From assembly GCF_902459745.1 (NCBI RefSeq), contig NZ_CABPSJ010000004.1, positions 660,962 to 724,961 of the forward strand: 64,000 bases of DNA, given 5' to 3'. The notes below the pieces were generated by a model. That model ran no database searches, was not told the DNA's origin, and saw only the letters and a list, made by a program, of their open reading frames with translations. The position numbers and the translations under genes are program-made. Of this stretch, positions 51,479 to 60,097 are shown piece after piece (the first letter of the stretch is position 1; each line of letters opens with the position of its first letter). The DNA is from Pandoraea communis. Lineage in GTDB: Bacteria > Pseudomonadota > Gammaproteobacteria > Burkholderiales > Burkholderiaceae.

Positions 51479-54193
51479 ATGACCACCCTCACGCAAACCA
51501 CCTGCTGCTACTGCGGTGTCGGTTGCGGCATGCTCGTGGAGAGCGACGGCGAGCGCATCGTCGGTGTGCAGGGCGACCCGGCGCATCCGGCGAACTTCGG
51601 GCGTCTGTGCAGCAAGGGCATGACCTTGCCGCTCACTGCCCAGTCGCTCGCCGGTCGTGTGCTGATGCCCGAGCTTCGCAGCACGCGCGATGCCGCACGC
51701 GCGCCCGCGACATGGAACGATGCGCTGGAAACGGTGGCCTCGCGCTTTGCCGACGTCATCCGCCGTCACGGGCCGGATGCCGTCGCGTTCTATGTGTCGG
51801 GACAGTTGCTGACCGAGGACTACTACGTCTTCAACAAGCTGGCCAAGGGGCTGGTGCGTACCAACAACATCGACACGAATTCGCGGCTATGCATGTCGAG
51901 CGCCGTGAGCGGCTACAAGATGGCGTTCGGCGCCGACGGCCCGCCTACGTGCTACGACGATCTCGAAGCGGCCCGCACGGTGCTATTCGCGGGCAGCAAT
52001 ATGGCGTACGCGCACCCGGTGTTGTTCCGGCGGCTCGAAGCGGCGAAGGCGGCCGATCCGTCGATCCGCTGGATCGTCGTGGACCCGCGCCGCACCGACA
52101 CCGCCGCCATGGCCGATCTGCATCTGGCCATTGTGCCCGGCACCGACGTCGCGCTGTTTCACGGCATGTTGCATCACCTCATCTGGGAAGGGCGCATCGA
52201 TCGTGGATACATCGATGCGCATACGGAAGGGTTCGACGCCCTCAAGCAGGTGCTGCGGGCCTACCCGCCGCAACTCGTGGCGGATATCTGCGGCATTGAA
52301 GCGTCCGCGTTGCGGCAGGCGGCCGACTGGTTTGGCGAAAGCCCGGCGGCGCTCTCGCTTTATTGCATGGGGCTGAATCAGTCGAGCCACGGCACCGAAA
52401 AGAACCTCGCCCTCATCCATCTGCATCTGGCCACCGCACAGATCGGCCGCGCAGGCGCCGGACCGTTCTCGCTCACGGGACAGCCCAACGCCATGGGGGG
52501 ACGCGAAGTTGGCGGGATGGCCACGATGCTCGCCGCACATCGTGAGATCGGCAACGCGTCGCATCGTGCGGAAGTCGAGCGGTTGTGGGGCGTGCAGGGG
52601 CTCTCCGATAGGCCTGGCCTGCCCGCCGTCGAGATGTTCGACGCCGTGCGCGACGGGCGCATCAAGGCGATCTGGATCGCGTGCACGAACCCCGTGCATT
52701 CGATGCCGGACAGCGAACGCGTGCGCCAGGCGCTGGCAAAGGCGGAATTCGTCGTGGTACAGGAAGCCTTTCACCAGACAGATACCGTGCCTTATGCCGA
52801 CGTGTTGCTGCCGGCGTCAAGTTGGGGCGAGAAGGCGGGCACGGTCACGAACTCGGAGCGTCGCATCTCACGCGTGCGGGCGGCAGTGCCGGCACCGGGC
52901 GCAGCGCGGGCAGACTGGTGGATTGCCAGCGAAGTTGCCCGCCGTCTTGCGCCCAAGCTCGATGCATCGCCGGCGCCGTTCGCGTTTTCCTCCATCGAGA
53001 CGATTTTCGACGAGCACCGTGCGCTGACAGCCGGGCGTGACCTGGACATCGGCGGCATCGATTACACGATGCTCGAATCGCGCGGCCCCCAGCAGTGGCC
53101 GTTTCCGGCAGGGGCGTCGCACGGGCAAGCACGCCGGTACGAGGACGGTGTATTCGCCACCGGCGACGGTCGGGCGCGCTTTCACGCGTTCGAATACCGC
53201 CCCGTGGCCGAGCCGATCAATGCGCGCCATCCGCTACGTCTGATTACTGGACGCCTGCGCGATCAGTGGCATGGCATGAGCCGTACGGGGCGGGTGGGGC
53301 AGGCGTTCGAACATGCGCCGGAACCGGCGCTTACGATGCACCCGGCCGATGCCGCGCGCCGCAGCTTGCGCGCAGGGGATTTCGTGCGGCTGTCGAGCCG
53401 TCGCGGCGAACGGGTGCTGACGCTGAGCGTGAGCGACGACGTCGCGTCGGGCACGGTGTTCGTGCCCATGCACTGGAGCGGGCAGTTCCTCGGCGGCGGG
53501 GGCGTGAACGATACAACCCTCGGCGCGGTAGACAAATACTCAAAGCAGCCGGAGCTGAAGCACGCTGCGGTGCGTGTCGATCCGCTTACGCTGCCATGGC
53601 GCGTGGCGGCGGTGCGTCGCGGCGACGCGTTGCAACTGCATGCGGCGGTGCAGCCGTTGCTGGCCGAGCGGCGCTTCGCGACGGTGCGTCTGGAGGGGGA
53701 CGACCGGATTGTGGTCGCCGCAGCAGACGACCAGCCCGATGCGGCATGGCTTGAGCGTTTGCACACCGCGCTGGGCCTGCCACGCGACGAGTCGCTGCTG
53801 GAGTACCGCGACGCTCGCCGGGCGATGACCAGGCGGGTGGCATGGCGCGAGACATGGATCGACGGCGTGCTGGTCGCCGGCAGCGAGGCGGATGTCGCCG
53901 TGTCGGCGTCGCTGCTCGCTCGTGTGCGCGAAACGTCGCCGTGGACGCGCGCGCGTCATGCCGTTTTCGTGGCGGACAGCGGGCCAGCCAGGCCGCGCGA
54001 TCGCACCGTATGTCAGTGCAAGTCGGTGACGGCGTCGAGCATCGACGCGGCCATCGGCGCCGGGGCGGACCTGACGCAACTCAAAGCGACACTCGGCTGC
54101 GGTACGGTTTGCGGCTCGTGCGTGCCGGAGTTGCAGCGCATGTGCGCGACATCGGGCAAGGTGGCGCAGCCGATGGCGACGAACGCCGCTTGA
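51479..54193 (+). CDS. nasA: Assimilatory nitrate reductase catalytic subunit
   Basis: 904-aa molybdopterin (bis-MGD) oxidoreductase reducing nitrate to nitrite in the cytoplasm. N-terminal [4Fe-4S] motif TTCCYCGVGCGM ... GRLCSKG, no Tat leader, as expected for a cytoplasmic Nas enzyme. Moco-binding segments include NSRLCMSSAVSGYKMAFGAD and GPFSLTGQPNAMGGREVGGM, and the C-terminal molydopterin dinucleotide domain (LITGRLRDQWHGMSRTG). The last ~65 residues form a BFD-like [2Fe-2S] domain (CQCKSVTASSIDAAI, CGTVCGSCVPEL). The start at 51479 with GGAG upstream replaces a longer frame that overlaps nirD. Confidence 0.95.
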   Translation: MTTLTQTTCCYCGVGCGMLVESDGERIVGVQGDPAHPANFGRLCSKGMTLPLTAQSLAGRVLMPELRSTRDAARAPATWNDALETVASRFADVIRRHGPDAVAFYVSGQLLTEDYYVFNKLAKGLVRTNNIDTNSRLCMSSAVSGYKMAFGADGPPTCYDDLEAARTVLFAGSNMAYAHPVLFRRLEAAKAADPSIRWIVVDPRRTDTAAMADLHLAIVPGTDVALFHGMLHHLIWEGRIDRGYIDAHTEGFDALKQVLRAYPPQLVADICGIEASALRQAADWFGESPAALSLYCMGLNQSSHGTEKNLALIHLHLATAQIGRAGAGPFSLTGQPNAMGGREVGGMATMLAAHREIGNASHRAEVERLWGVQGLSDRPGLPAVEMFDAVRDGRIKAIWIACTNPVHSMPDSERVRQALAKAEFVVVQEAFHQTDTVPYADVLLPASSWGEKAGTVTNSERRISRVRAAVPAPGAARADWWIASEVARRLAPKLDASPAPFAFSSIETIFDEHRALTAGRDLDIGGIDYTMLESRGPQQWPFPAGASHGQARRYEDGVFATGDGRARFHAFEYRPVAEPINARHPLRLITGRLRDQWHGMSRTGRVGQAFEHAPEPALTMHPADAARRSLRAGDFVRLSSRRGERVLTLSVSDDVASGTVFVPMHWSGQFLGGGGVNDTTLGAVDKYSKQPELKHAAVRVDPLTLPWRVAAVRRGDALQLHAAVQPLLAERRFATVRLEGDDRIVVAAADDQPDAAWLERLHTALGLPRDESLLEYRDARRAMTRRVAWRETWIDGVLVAGSEADVAVSASLLARVRETSPWTRARHAVFVADSGPARPRDRTVCQCKSVTASSIDAAIGAGADLTQLKATLGCGTVCGSCVPELQRMCATSGKVAQPMATNAA

Positions 54194-54283
54194 GCACGGA
54201 TTTCCGGCGTTCGATCCCGAACGCTATGACAGAACTTGAATTGGGCGACATGCAGGATATCGAGGATTTGAGGGAGAACGATC

Positions 54284-55087
54284 ATGAAGAACGGCAAAGT
54301 CACCCTGCTCAGCGCGGGTCCCGGCGCGCTCGATCTGCTCACGTTGCGCGCGGCACGCGTGCTCGGCGAGGCCGACGTGCTGCTTGTGGACGATCTGGCC
54401 AATCCGGAGATCGCCACGCTCGCACCGCAGGCCCGTGTGATTGCCGTGGGCAAGCGCGGCGGCTGCCGGTCGACCCCGCAGGCTTTCATCGAACGGCTGA
54501 TGTGCCGGTTCGCGCGGGCCGGTGCGCATGTGGTGCGCGTGAAGGGGGGCGACGCGCTCATGTTCGGGCGTGCGGGCGAGGAAATCTCGGCGCTGCGTCG
54601 CGCCGGCGTGCCGGTGGAGATCGTCAACGGGGTGTCGGCGGCCTTCGCAGCGGCGGCCGGCCTCGGCATGTCGCTCACGCATCGCGACCACTGCGCGGGC
54701 GTGACTTTCGTCACCGCACACCGGCAGGACGGCAGCGCGCCCAACTGGGCGGCGCTCGCCGCGACGGGCACCACGCTGGCGATCTACATGGGGGTGAATC
54801 GGGTCGAAGCGCTGGCCGAGACGTTGATGGCACACCTCGATGCGACGACACCGGCAGCGGCTGTGCAGTGGGCCGGCACGCCGCAAGAGCGCCGGCTGGT
54901 AACGTCGTTGGGACGTCTGGCGGCCGACGTGCGCGCCGGGCGCTTCGCCAGCCCGGCCATCCTGCTCGTGGGCGGCGCGGTCGGTGAGGCATCGCTGATG
55001 GCAGCGCCCGGCGGGATGGGCGTCGGCGTGGCGGCGGGGACCGCCTGCGCAGACGTCGCGCCGGACGTCATCGCACGAGCGGCCTGA
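54284..55087 (+). CDS. cobA: Uroporphyrinogen-III C-methyltransferase (SUMT) for siroheme
   Basis: 267-aa SAM-dependent methyltransferase making precorrin-2, the first step to the siroheme needed by NirB. Motifs GPGALDLLTLRAARVLGEAD, VGKRGG, VVRVKGGDALMFGRAGEE and VPVEIVNGVSAAFAAAA are diagnostic. It lacks the CysG dehydrogenase/ferrochelatase domain, so those steps come from elsewhere. Last structural gene of the operon before the regulators. Confidence 0.92.
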   Translation: MKNGKVTLLSAGPGALDLLTLRAARVLGEADVLLVDDLANPEIATLAPQARVIAVGKRGGCRSTPQAFIERLMCRFARAGAHVVRVKGGDALMFGRAGEEISALRRAGVPVEIVNGVSAAFAAAAGLGMSLTHRDHCAGVTFVTAHRQDGSAPNWAALAATGTTLAIYMGVNRVEALAETLMAHLDATTPAAAVQWAGTPQERRLVTSLGRLAADVRAGRFASPAILLVGGAVGEASLMAAPGGMGVGVAAGTACADVAPDVIARAA

Positions 55088-55102
55088 CGCGTTATATCTT
55101 TT

Positions 55103-55759
55103 ATGGCCATACCTCCCCGCGACCCCCGCAAACCCGTCGTCCCTGTGGACACCTCTGCTGTCGAGACGGCAGGCGTGCAGGGCGTGCTGCGCGTGTTGCT
55201 CGTCACCGATACCGACAAGCCGATCGGCGAGTTGCGGGCGGCGCTTGCGCGTCTGGGCTGCGAGATGCTGGCGGAGGTCGCGAAGCCGCAGGCGTTGCCG
55301 CGTGTGGTGGAGAGCGAGCGTCCGGATGTGGTCATCATCGACACCGAATCGCCGTCGCGCGACACGCTCGAACAACTTGCCGTGATGAATGCGGCGGCCC
55401 CGCGCCCCGTGCTGATGTTCTCGGCCGACGGTAATCAGTCGCTGATTCGCGCGGCCGTGGATGCGGGCGTCACGGCGTACTCCGTCGAAGGACTGGCCGC
55501 CGACCGGCTCGCACCGATTCTCGAAGTCGCGCTTGCGCGTTTCGCCCATGAGGAAAAGTTGCGGGCACGGCTGGTCAAAGCCGAGAGCGAACTGGCCGAC
55601 CGCAAGCTGATCGACCGTGCCAAGCGGCTGCTCATGGATCGACGCAAGATTTCCGAGCAGGAGGCGTATGCCATTCTGCGCAAACGGGCGATGGATCAGG
55701 GCGAGAAGCTCGTCGAAGTGGCGCGCCAACTCGTCTCGATTGCCGAATTACTGGGGTAG
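55103..55759 (+). CDS. nasT: NasT: ANTAR-domain transcription antiterminator
   Basis: 218 aa. An N-terminal extension of ~30 residues, a receiver-like domain (about 30-150: VLRVLLVTDTDKPIGELRAA, PDVVIIDTESPSRD), a linking coiled coil, and the C-terminal ANTAR RNA-binding domain (about 160-215: ELADRKLIDRAKRLLMDRRK, SEQEAYAILRKRAMDQGEKL). In NasST systems nitrate-free NasS holds NasT; with nitrate NasT is freed to bind leader hairpins and prevent termination. Fifteen bases after cobA, so part of the operon it should control. Confidence 0.9.
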   Translation: MAIPPRDPRKPVVPVDTSAVETAGVQGVLRVLLVTDTDKPIGELRAALARLGCEMLAEVAKPQALPRVVESERPDVVIIDTESPSRDTLEQLAVMNAAAPRPVLMFSADGNQSLIRAAVDAGVTAYSVEGLAADRLAPILEVALARFAHEEKLRARLVKAESELADRKLIDRAKRLLMDRRKISEQEAYAILRKRAMDQGEKLVEVARQLVSIAELLG

Positions 55760-55768
55760 ACACTGCTC

Positions 55769-56959
55769 ATGTCGACGTCATCATGGTTAGCTTCTGACGC
55801 GCAATCGCCGGACCTTATTTCGGACGATATGCCGGAAAAACGGCATCTGCGCGTAGGGTTCGTCGCGTTGTCCGATGCGGCGCCGCTGGTCGTGGCGAAG
55901 CGTCTGGAACTGGGGCACGAGCACGGACTGACGCTGGAGTTGAGCCGTGAATCGTCGTGGGCCGCCGTGCGCGACAAGTTGCTCACGGGCGAGCTGGACG
56001 CCGCGCATTCGTTGTACGGTCTTGTGTACGGGGTGCAGTTGGGCATTGGCGGGCCGCGCGAGGACATGGCGGTGCTCATGGTGCTCAATCGCAACGGGCA
56101 GGCCGTGACGGTGACGCCGTCGCTGGCCGATGCGATGGCGCGCACGGGCGACTTGCGTGAGGCGCTGGTGTCGCTCGGGCGCAAGCCGGTTTTCGCACAG
56201 ACCTTCCCGACGGGCACGCATGCAATGTTTCTGAACTACTGGTTTGCGGCGCAGGGCATCGATCCGCTCTCGGAGGTGTCGAGCATCGTCATTCCTCCGG
56301 CACACATGGTCGCTGCGATGGAGGAGGGGGGACTCGACGGCTTTTGCTGCGGCGAGCCGTGGCACGCGGTGGCCCAGGCACGCGGTCTGGGGCGCACGGT
56401 GGCGGTGTCGAGTGACATCTGGCCGAATCACCCTGAAAAGGTGCTCGCCTGCCGCCGGGATTTCGTCGCCCGTTACCCGAAGACGGCACAGGCGCTGGTG
56501 CGCACGCTACTCAGTGCGTGCCGCTGGCTGGATATGCCCGGGCATCGGGCGGAAGCGGCAGGATGGCTCGCCGAACCGGCATGGGTCGGCGCGCCGCGCG
56601 ATCTGATCGCGGCACGTCTGTTGGGGGACTTCGGACGCATGCAGGGGCGGCACGCTTTGCTCGCCGTGAGTTTCTTCGACGAGGGGGCGGTGAATTACCC
56701 GCATCCGTCTGACGGGATGTGGTTCATCTCGCAATATCGCCGCTGGGGCATGGTGGGCGCCGAGGCGTTGGCGGGGGCCGCCCGGACGGCGAACGAGGTG
56801 AATCAGACCGCGCTGTTCGAGGCGGCGGCACGGGCCGAAGGGGTGCCGGTGGTGTCCTTGCCCGCTAGCGAGGTGCTTTGCGACGGCAGGGTTTGGGACG
56901 CCGCAAGTGCGGCCGATCTGGGGGCTTACGTCGACGGATTCGCTATTCGGGCGCGGTGA
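55769..56959 (+). CDS. nasS: NasS: cytoplasmic nitrate/nitrite sensor, NrtA-like
   Basis: 396-aa relative of the nitrate-binding proteins NrtA/NasF/CmpA (HLRVGFVALSDAAPLVVAKR, DAAHSLYGLVYGVQLGIGG, DGFCCGEPWHAVAQARGLGR, DGMWFISQYRRWGM). It has no signal peptide or lipobox, which separates a cytoplasmic sensor from a transport receptor. Nine bases after nasT; the pair forms the nitrate-responsive NasST switch. Last gene of the operon. Confidence 0.9.
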   Translation: MSTSSWLASDAQSPDLISDDMPEKRHLRVGFVALSDAAPLVVAKRLELGHEHGLTLELSRESSWAAVRDKLLTGELDAAHSLYGLVYGVQLGIGGPREDMAVLMVLNRNGQAVTVTPSLADAMARTGDLREALVSLGRKPVFAQTFPTGTHAMFLNYWFAAQGIDPLSEVSSIVIPPAHMVAAMEEGGLDGFCCGEPWHAVAQARGLGRTVAVSSDIWPNHPEKVLACRRDFVARYPKTAQALVRTLLSACRWLDMPGHRAEAAGWLAEPAWVGAPRDLIAARLLGDFGRMQGRHALLAVSFFDEGAVNYPHPSDGMWFISQYRRWGMVGAEALAGAARTANEVNQTALFEAAARAEGVPVVSLPASEVLCDGRVWDAASAADLGAYVDGFAIRAR

Positions 56960-57061
56960 GCGGCCAAGCGCTCACCGTCGGACGAGTCGGGCAGCAGGGC
57001 TGTGCGAGCGCGTCGCCGTCGCCGCCACGCGCCGGGCAGGCGCGCAGTGGCGGGGTTCAGG

Positions 57062-57403
57062 TCACACTTTCCTGACGAATTCCGACTTCAGGCTCATTGC
57101 ACCGAAGCCATCGATCTTGCAATCGATATCGTGGTCGCTGTCCACCAGCCGGATGTTCTTCACCTTGGTGCCCATCTTGATCACGCCGGCTGAGCCCTTC
57201 AGTTTCAGATCCTTGATGACGGTCACGGTGTCGCCGTTTTGCAGAACGGCGCCGGTGGCATCGCGGAAAACGCGCTCGGTGGCTTCGGCCGGGGCGGCGT
57301 CTTGTGCCGACCATTCATGAGCACATTCCGGGCAGATGTAGAGGCCTCCGTCTTCATAAGTGAATTCGGAGTGGCATTTCGGGCAAGGAGGAAGTGCGCT
57401 CAT
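57062..57403 (-). CDS. yjdM: YjdM/PhnA family zinc-ribbon protein
   Basis: 113 aa. N-terminal zinc ribbon CPKC ... CPEC (residues ~8-30) and the conserved C-terminal PhnA domain ([53 protein letters not shown]). Named for an alkylphosphonate-utilisation locus, but the function of YjdM is not established and it is not a phosphonoacetate hydrolase. Stand-alone gene, convergent with nasS. Confidence 0.92.
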   Translation of the reverse strand: MSALPPCPKCHSEFTYEDGGLYICPECAHEWSAQDAAPAEATERVFRDATGAVLQNGDTVTVIKDLKLKGSAGVIKMGTKVKNIRLVDSDHDIDCKIDGFGAMSLKSEFVRKV

Positions 57404-57575
57404 ATGATGAAGTCCCTGAGGTGTGACAAAAGCAATTAGAGCGCGAGAGTATAACGCTGCCGGTACCCGGACATCCCTAATGGCTGCAAGACGACATAAT
57501 TGGGATACTTTAGTCGCCGATGATGGACGCTAAGGCAATCGCGGCAATCCCGGCTATCCAATTCCCGTCTTCGAC

Positions 57576-57989
57576 ATGCTCGACGAGCCCCTTTTTCCGA
57601 TTCGTACGGAGTGCCCGCCCGGTGCCTGCACCTGCGAGCGTGAGCGCCTCATGCAGGACCCGAACGGTGATCGCCGGATCTTGCGGTTGACGCAGGCGGA
57701 GGAGAAGCGACTGGTGGGCCATATCGAAAAGCTCGCCACCTACGCCGACTTGCTGCGCGTGGCAGAACGCATGGAGACCCAGCTTGGGGTTCGGCTGCGG
57801 ATCGCGCCGAGCCTCAACGAAGTCCGCACGGTCCGGGGCATCACGATCCAGTTGGAAGCACAGCCGGGGCTTTGCCGAAAGACGCACGCCGCGATTCCTG
57901 CCGCCATCCGCCGTTGTCTCGACCAGCGTCCCGAGATTGCCTACGCGATTCTGGACGCACAGGGTCTCTTCGGTACCGAGGATCAATGA
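57576..57989 (+). CDS. Conserved-looking hypothetical protein with Cys motif
   Basis: 137 aa, soluble, no signal peptide. N-terminal CPPGACTCERERL could bind a metal; the rest is helical and charged (LRLTQAEEKRLVGHIEKLAT, ADLLRVAERMETQLGVRL, and a C-terminal THAAIPAAIRRCLDQRPEIA). Codon usage looks coding and no competing frame is better. I do not recognise the family. It points toward the MarR-GNAT gene, with a thioesterase fragment between them on the other strand. Confidence 0.6.
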   Translation: MLDEPLFPIRTECPPGACTCERERLMQDPNGDRRILRLTQAEEKRLVGHIEKLATYADLLRVAERMETQLGVRLRIAPSLNEVRTVRGITIQLEAQPGLCRKTHAAIPAAIRRCLDQRPEIAYAILDAQGLFGTEDQ

Positions 57990-58076
57990 CCGTCCGACAG
58001 CGGCCGGTGTCGGCACTTCTCTCGCGCTGAAGCGTGAGGGGATCGCGCCCCCCTGCGGCTGTTCAGACCGCTTCAT

Positions 58077-58226
58077 CGCCCCTTCGCATAGCAGCCCGCC
58101 GTGCACGGTGCCCTGCTGATTGCCGTGAATTTCCACGTGCGTATTCAATTCGACGACGGCCAGCGCCTCGCCGATTTCGACGATTCGAAAGCCCCGCAAT
58201 TGGGAGATGGCGGTCGGGTAGCGCAT
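58077..58226 (-). pseudogene. N-terminal fragment of a PaaI-type hotdog thioesterase
   Basis: The reverse strand encodes about 50 residues, MRYPTAISQLRGFRIVEIGE, then AVVELNTHVEIHGNQQGTVH and GGLLCE, the recognised start of PaaI-like acyl-CoA thioesterases (H-x-N-x-x-GTVHGG). After GGLLCE the similarity stops and the frame continues as nonsense. The rest of the hotdog fold is missing. Confidence 0.65.
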
Positions 58227-58295
58227 GTGCGTCTTGTCGTCTTCACGAAGCGTTCCCGCGATTGCGTTTTGGTTACGTCGTCGCGCGTTGCATAA

Positions 58296-58332
58296 GTTGC
58301 GATGTGCAACTATATTGGTTGCAATTCGCAAC
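58296..58332. promoter_or_regulatory. Tandem palindromic operators of the MarR-GNAT gene
   Basis: GTTGCGATGTGCAAC (58296-58310) and GTTGCAATTCGCAAC (58318-58332) share GTTGC-N5-GCAAC. The centres are 22 bp apart, two helical turns, and the second site ends four bases before the start codon. Strong case for autoregulation by the MarR domain, and for control of whatever once stood on the opposite side. Confidence 0.75.
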
Positions 58333-58336
58333 CTTT

Positions 58337-59317
58337 ATGAGATGGCTCATGGACCTCGTCGATCTTCCCGGTAAGTCTCGCGAAGCGGAGATTCTGGAAC
58401 TCCGCGACTTCTCTCGCAGATTGGTTCGTGAACTGGGCTTCATGCGAACGACCCTGGCGGATAGCGATCTCGCGCCATCGGCGGTACACGCGATCATCGA
58501 AATCGGCGCTGCGCCGGGGATCACGGCCAAGGATCTCGGTAACATCCTCCGGCTGGACAAATCGAACACGAGCCGTCAGGTCGCCAAGCTCGAGGCCGGC
58601 GATCTGGTGAGGCGCGTGACGGCAAACGAAGACGCGCGCGTGTCTGAACTCTATCTGACGGATGCGGGACAGAAACTCCGCAAGAAGATCGACCGCTTTG
58701 CGACGGACCAGGTGTCGAATGCGCTGCGTCGCATCGTACCGGCCGATCAGGCAGCACTGGTTCGGTCTCTCGCGTTATACGCCGACGCGCTTGCGCAGGA
58801 CAATGCCGTACAAGCCGTGAATGACGATGAGGTGCCCGCACAAATCGTGCAAGGGTATCAACCGGGCTGCATCGGCGACATTGCCAGCTTGCACGCCCGG
58901 TTTTACGCGGAACATTGGGGATTCGGTGCGTTCTTCGAGAGGAAGGTGGCCACGGAGCTTGCCGAGTTCGCGGGGGCGTTGCCGGCCGACGGTAAGGCGT
59001 TGTGGTGCTACGTCGAAAATGGCCGGACGCTTGCGTCGCTCGCCATTGATGGAAACATGGCAACCGGCATCGCGCATTTGCGATGGTTCATTGTCGACGA
59101 TGCATTGCGTGGCTCCGGCGTTGGACGGCAATTGATGTCGCGAGCGATGCGCTTTGTCGACGAACGCTTTCGCGAGACCTACCTGTGGACGTTCAAGGGG
59201 CTGGACGCTGCCCGCCATCTGTATGAGTCGTTCGGCTTTCGATTGAGCGACGAATCCGAAGGCGAGCAATGGGGAACCAAGGTGGTCGAGCAGCGGTTTT
59301 GGCGTCGCGCCGGGTGA
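58337..59317 (+). CDS. MarR-GNAT fusion: helix-turn-helix domain plus N-acetyltransferase
   Basis: 326 aa. Residues ~10-150 form a MarR winged-helix repressor domain (TLADSDLAPSAVHAIIEIGA, AKDLGNILRLDKSNTSRQVA, ARVSELYLTDAGQKLRKKID). Residues ~170-320 form a GNAT acetyltransferase with the acetyl-CoA loop VDDALRGSGVGRQLMSRAM (R-x-x-G-x-G/A). Bifunctional regulators of this type exist in many bacteria, with little known about what they acetylate. Start at 58337; ATG 58349 is the alternative. Twin operators lie immediately upstream. Confidence 0.85.
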   Translation: MRWLMDLVDLPGKSREAEILELRDFSRRLVRELGFMRTTLADSDLAPSAVHAIIEIGAAPGITAKDLGNILRLDKSNTSRQVAKLEAGDLVRRVTANEDARVSELYLTDAGQKLRKKIDRFATDQVSNALRRIVPADQAALVRSLALYADALAQDNAVQAVNDDEVPAQIVQGYQPGCIGDIASLHARFYAEHWGFGAFFERKVATELAEFAGALPADGKALWCYVENGRTLASLAIDGNMATGIAHLRWFIVDDALRGSGVGRQLMSRAMRFVDERFRETYLWTFKGLDAARHLYESFGFRLSDESEGEQWGTKVVEQRFWRRAG

Positions 59318-59334
59318 GCGTCGAAATCGGCGGC

Positions 59335-59979
59335 TTACGCGAGCATTTCCAATGCGCCGGCCAGTGAAAGCACCGTTGTGCGCGAATCGAACGCCGTCGA
59401 AAAGAGATGATCGTGCACGACCTGATCGGGGTCGTAGCAACAGTCCTTGACCGTGAACAAACGGAAGTCGGCATCGCTCGCATACGCGATTGACGACAGC
59501 ATTACGCCGGTAGAGGCAATGCCCACCATGATCAGGGTATCGATTCCCCGTGCCGAGAGCCGGACTTGCAGGTCGGTGCCGAAGAACACGCTGGCGCGAT
59601 GCGCGACGATGAGTGGCTCATTGGCCCGTTGGCCGAGTTCGGGCGAGATCCGGTCGTCGACGAACAGACCTAGTTGCTTGATGCCTTGCCCATTCCGATT
59701 CAGTGGGCTGACTTCCGGATAGCCTGGGCTGAAGTGGATTTTCGCGAAATAGACGTCGACGCCTTTTGTCCGAGCGGCATCGCACAACTGACGTGTGTTG
59801 GCGAGCAATGTGGGGGCGACCGACGGGAACAGCGCCATGATGTCGGTTTGGTAGTGCATGACCAGAAGCGCGGTTTTCGCGGGGGAAAGGATCATGCTGA
59901 GTGCGCTGGCGGCACTGTCCACGCCCGATTGACGATCTGCCGAATCGGCGGCGGGCTCACGTTCAGCGGTAGGCGGCAT
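59335..59979 (-). CDS. Isochorismatase-fold protein of the cysteine hydrolase family (nucleophile replaced)
   Basis: About 214 aa from ATG 59979; ATG 59895 would give the bare domain (186 aa) and is also possible. The isochorismatase-like core is clear: TALLVMHYQTDIM, REPL-like EPLIVAHRASVFFGTDLQVR, GIDTLIMVGIASTGVMLSSI. At the position where cysteine hydrolases carry the nucleophile Cys, the sequence reads STGVML, so it belongs to the Cys-less subgroup and may not hydrolyse amides. Convergent with the MarR-GNAT gene (17-base gap). No partner genes suggest a substrate. Confidence 0.78.
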   Translation of the reverse strand: MPPTAEREPAADSADRQSGVDSAASALSMILSPAKTALLVMHYQTDIMALFPSVAPTLLANTRQLCDAARTKGVDVYFAKIHFSPGYPEVSPLNRNGQGIKQLGLFVDDRISPELGQRANEPLIVAHRASVFFGTDLQVRLSARGIDTLIMVGIASTGVMLSSIAYASDADFRLFTVKDCCYDPDQVVHDHLFSTAFDSRTTVLSLAGALEMLA

Positions 59980-60097
59980 AAGGCTACGCGATAGAGAGTG
60001 ATGGCCGACTCTATCACGGCCGCGCCGGGCTTCGCCTGCCTGAAGGCGGGCAGAGAGTGCCCGCCTCATGCCGTCCCAACGACTGGTATTGCGCGGT

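Noticed and set aside
56954-56977. CGGTGAGC / GCTCACCG hairpin at the end of nasS
   Set aside because: No T run follows and it overlaps the stop codon; insufficient for a terminator call.
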